Part shown: positions 62,529 through 64,000 of the stretch, piece after piece | How the letters are laid out: each line of letters starts with the position of its first letter | How positions within the stretch are numbered: position 1 is the stretch's first letter | Assembly: GCA_965216425.1 (NCBI GenBank) | Contig: CBDCFV010000004.1 | Span: 360,752 to 424,751, forward strand | Length of the DNA: 64,000 nucleotides | From: CBDCFV01 sp965216425 | Lineage (GTDB): Bacteria > Chloroflexota > Dehalococcoidia > Lucifugimonadales > UBA3495 | Direction of reading: 5' to 3' | The notes under the pieces: generated by a model | The model's input: the letters and a program-made list of their open reading frames with translations, nothing else | Databases searched by the model: none | Told to the model about the DNA's origin: nothing | Translations under genes and position numbers: made by a program

Positions 62529-63071
62529 CTACGGGTCGTCGTCGCGCCACTCAAAGTTCAGCGTCGTGTAGCGGACGAACACCCCGCCGCCGGGCGCTCC
62601 CAGCGGCCCGTTGGCTGCCAGGACAGCGATTGTGTGCTGCCCTCCCGGTTGCGGGGCATCGGTCACCAACACCCGTTGCGGCCGGTTAAAGCCCTCGACC
62701 GTGCCCCGTTCCCGGTTGCACTCCCCGTCAACCCAGACTTCACCGTAGTCGTCGACGCACGTCTCAAACTGGACCCGGGTGCGGGAGACGTCGCGGCCGC
62801 CCACAGTTTCTGGCAACGTAATCCTGATTCGGTACCAGATAAACGCGAACCCGGTAACGTAATCGGAACCCGTCTTGGCCCAAGCCCCAACGTCCGGGCA
62901 TACATCCCAGGACGAATCGTCGTAGTCCGGCAGCCGAGCCGGGCTGCCCTCCACTCCCTGCGCCATCCCATGATTGGGTGCTCCGGGAATGTACCCTTGG
63001 CCAGACTTCCACTGGGCATTGACTTGCGCTAAGCCGTCGGGATGGTTCAGGTCTATGCTAATGCGCGGCAT
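62529..63071 (-). CDS. hypothetical protein with galactose-binding-like beta-jelly-roll character
   Basis: A 180-residue protein. 'AFIWYRIRITLPETVGGRDV' and 'VQFETCVDDYGEVWVDGE' resemble beta-galactosidase sugar-binding domains: jelly-roll strands with an Asp/Gly-rich 'DDYGEVWVDG' turn. No signal peptide or catalytic residue is seen. It is convergent with the acidic protein. The F420 reductase gene upstream is separated by 44 bases, and they may be co-transcribed. Confidence 0.55.
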   Translation of the reverse strand: MPRISIDLNHPDGLAQVNAQWKSGQGYIPGAPNHGMAQGVEGSPARLPDYDDSSWDVCPDVGAWAKTGSDYVTGFAFIWYRIRITLPETVGGRDVSRTRVQFETCVDDYGEVWVDGECNRERGTVEGFNRPQRVLVTDAPQPGGQHTIAVLAANGPLGAPGGGVFVRYTTLNFEWRDDDP

Positions 63072-63115
63072 GGCCGCCTCCTTTGTAGTCCCTACCGACC
63101 GGAGTACGGGGTAGA

Positions 63116-63763
63116 TTACAAGCCTGTAATCTTGATACCGGCGTGGATTTTGTAGATGCGGTTGATGTTGACCAGCATTGGCGTTATCTGCTCGACGTAC
63201 TTGGCGTTGGCCAATGCTCCGCCGTCCACTGGACGCAACTCAGGGATTTTCTTCACCAACTCCATCACTAGTTCCTTGGCGTCCTGGTGGTCGGAGCACA
63301 CAACGACATCTCCCTCCATCGCCGTTCCAAGATGCTGTAACTCTTCGGCGCTGACGTTCTGGAAGGCGGCTACCACCTTGGCGTCTGGAAGAAGGTCCTG
63401 GGCTTCCTGGGCGGCAGACCCTGCTTCCACTTCCACCGCACTGGCGCCGCGACCTCTCTGGAAGGCCATGGGGGCGACACAGTCGACCACTATCTTACCG
63501 GCCAACGCGTCCCGCAACGGCTCCAAAGTGGGCTTCTGTCCTTCGTACGGGAAAGTCAGAAACACAACATCAGCCTGCCCCGCTGCGCCGGCGTTATCCG
63601 CACTCTCGATTCGACTACCCGATGCGGCGGCCTTTAGTTCGTCCGCCGCCGCAGACGCTCTGCCGGCATCGCGGGAACCGATAATAGCCACTTCCCCGGC
63701 CGCGGCCAGCCGCAACGCTAGGCCTTTGCCTTCCGGTCCGGTGCCGCCCAGGAATGCTAACAT
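63116..63763 (-). CDS. npdG: NADPH-dependent F420 reductase-like protein
   Basis: A 215-residue Rossmann-fold protein. 'MLAFLGGTGPEGKGLALRLAAA' (nucleotide loop GGTGPEGKG at 6-14), 'VAIIGSRDAGRA' near 25-36 for NADP phosphate, 'DVVFLTFPYEG' near 61-71 and 'FQNVSAEELQ' near 125 match F420H2:NADP+ oxidoreductase. It swaps electrons between F420 and NADPH. AAAGGAG precedes the ATG at 63763, so the upstream extension is not used. Confidence 0.82.
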   Translation of the reverse strand: MLAFLGGTGPEGKGLALRLAAAGEVAIIGSRDAGRASAAADELKAAASGSRIESADNAGAAGQADVVFLTFPYEGQKPTLEPLRDALAGKIVVDCVAPMAFQRGRGASAVEVEAGSAAQEAQDLLPDAKVVAAFQNVSAEELQHLGTAMEGDVVVCSDHQDAKELVMELVKKIPELRPVDGGALANAKYVEQITPMLVNINRIYKIHAGIKITGL

Positions 63764-63827
63764 GCAATTTCTCCTTTGATTCAAGCCACTGAATGATCGG
63801 GCTTCGACCCGGTAGATACAGTTACGA

Positions 63828-64000
63828 TCAGAGCACTGACCGGACCAAGCCACCGTCTACCAGGATGGTGGTGCCGGTGATGTAGGCTACCAAGTGTGCC
63901 AGCTCTTCGGGCTGGCCCACCCGGCCCAAGGCGGTTTCAGCAGCTCTCTCCGCCAACGCTTCCTCTACCGGGATGCCCAGTTCGTTGGCTCGGGAGGTCA
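63828..64000 (-). CDS. SDR-family oxidoreductase, C-terminal part (window edge)
   Basis: The minus strand reads the last 56 codons of an SDR: 'ALGRVGQPEELAHLVAYITG' then 'TTILVDGGLVRSVL' and TGA at 63828-63830. The usual 'FLASERAS'-type segment between 'LVA' and 'YITG' is absent, so eight or nine residues look deleted in frame. The rest continues past position 64000 and cannot be judged. Confidence 0.8.
   Translation of the reverse strand, partial: TSRANELGIPVEEALAERAAETALGRVGQPEELAHLVAYITGTTILVDGGLVRSVL

Noticed and set aside
1..64000. CRISPR arrays
   Set aside because: No regularly spaced repeat-spacer series was seen; the palindromes are too short and dispersed.

Overview
The window looks like a contig from a Chloroflexota bacterium, most probably a SAR202/Dehalococcoidia-type lineage. 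The evidence is a complete alternative complex III locus with cytochrome c maturation genes, several enzyme families that are expanded in that group (luciferase-like oxidoreductase, SDR, fumarylacetoacetate hydrolase-like, amidases, F420-linked enzymes), frequent GTG/TTG starts, and many insertion-sequence remnants. The assignment is an inference from gene content; no rRNA is present.

Positions 1-9500 read as an accessory, probably integrated, element. Minus-strand genes encode an unknown protein, a replication-relaxation-like protein with a nuclease-type C-terminus, a degenerate UvrD-like helicase, an AlpA-like HTH protein and a DUF3987 (primase/helicase-associated) protein. No integrase or end repeat is visible, so its limits are unknown. 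Positions 9700-14930 carry catabolic and sugar-related housekeeping: a SIS-domain isomerase, a CMD-family protein, an FAH-family hydrolase, an SDR without catalytic Ser/Tyr, a ROK kinase and a frameshifted nuclease-fold gene.

Positions 15090-28351 form one long minus-strand operon: alternative complex III (pentaheme ActA, ActB split into two genes, two NrfD-like membrane subunits, ActD, ActE) followed by cytochrome c maturation (CcmH, CcmF, a CcmI-like zinc-ribbon protein, a membrane protein of unknown role, CcmG/TlpA). It moves electrons from quinol to a downstream acceptor and helps mature the c-hemes that the complex itself needs.

Positions 28480-40720 are mostly core genes: leuB, a Ca2+/cation exchanger, a JAMM peptidase, a DUSP-like phosphatase, a broken DUF167 gene, an enoyl-CoA hydratase, metF, acpS-nnr, a HEAT-repeat protein, a PPOX protein and two cell-envelope proteins. 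Small palindromic repeats lie in several of the gaps.

Positions 40880-50960 are a mobile-element graveyard: an intact IS21 (istA/istB), an IS110 directly beside it, an intact amidase, a decayed IS4-family element with recognisable inverted ends, half of an MFS transporter gene, a decayed IS701-type transposase that itself contains palindromic insertions, and a tyrosine integrase with an in-frame stop codon near its start, next to tRNA-Thr(CGT).

Positions 51190-64000 carry a sensor kinase/response regulator pair followed by a damaged tandem copy of the regulator's 3' half, a lone receiver protein, a universal stress protein, a GYD protein, a second amidase with a GatC-like partner, a luciferase-like oxidoreductase, two tiny tandem desulforedoxin-like proteins (47 and 38 residues), a thioredoxin-fold protein, an F420:NADP reductase-like gene and the 3' end of an SDR gene.
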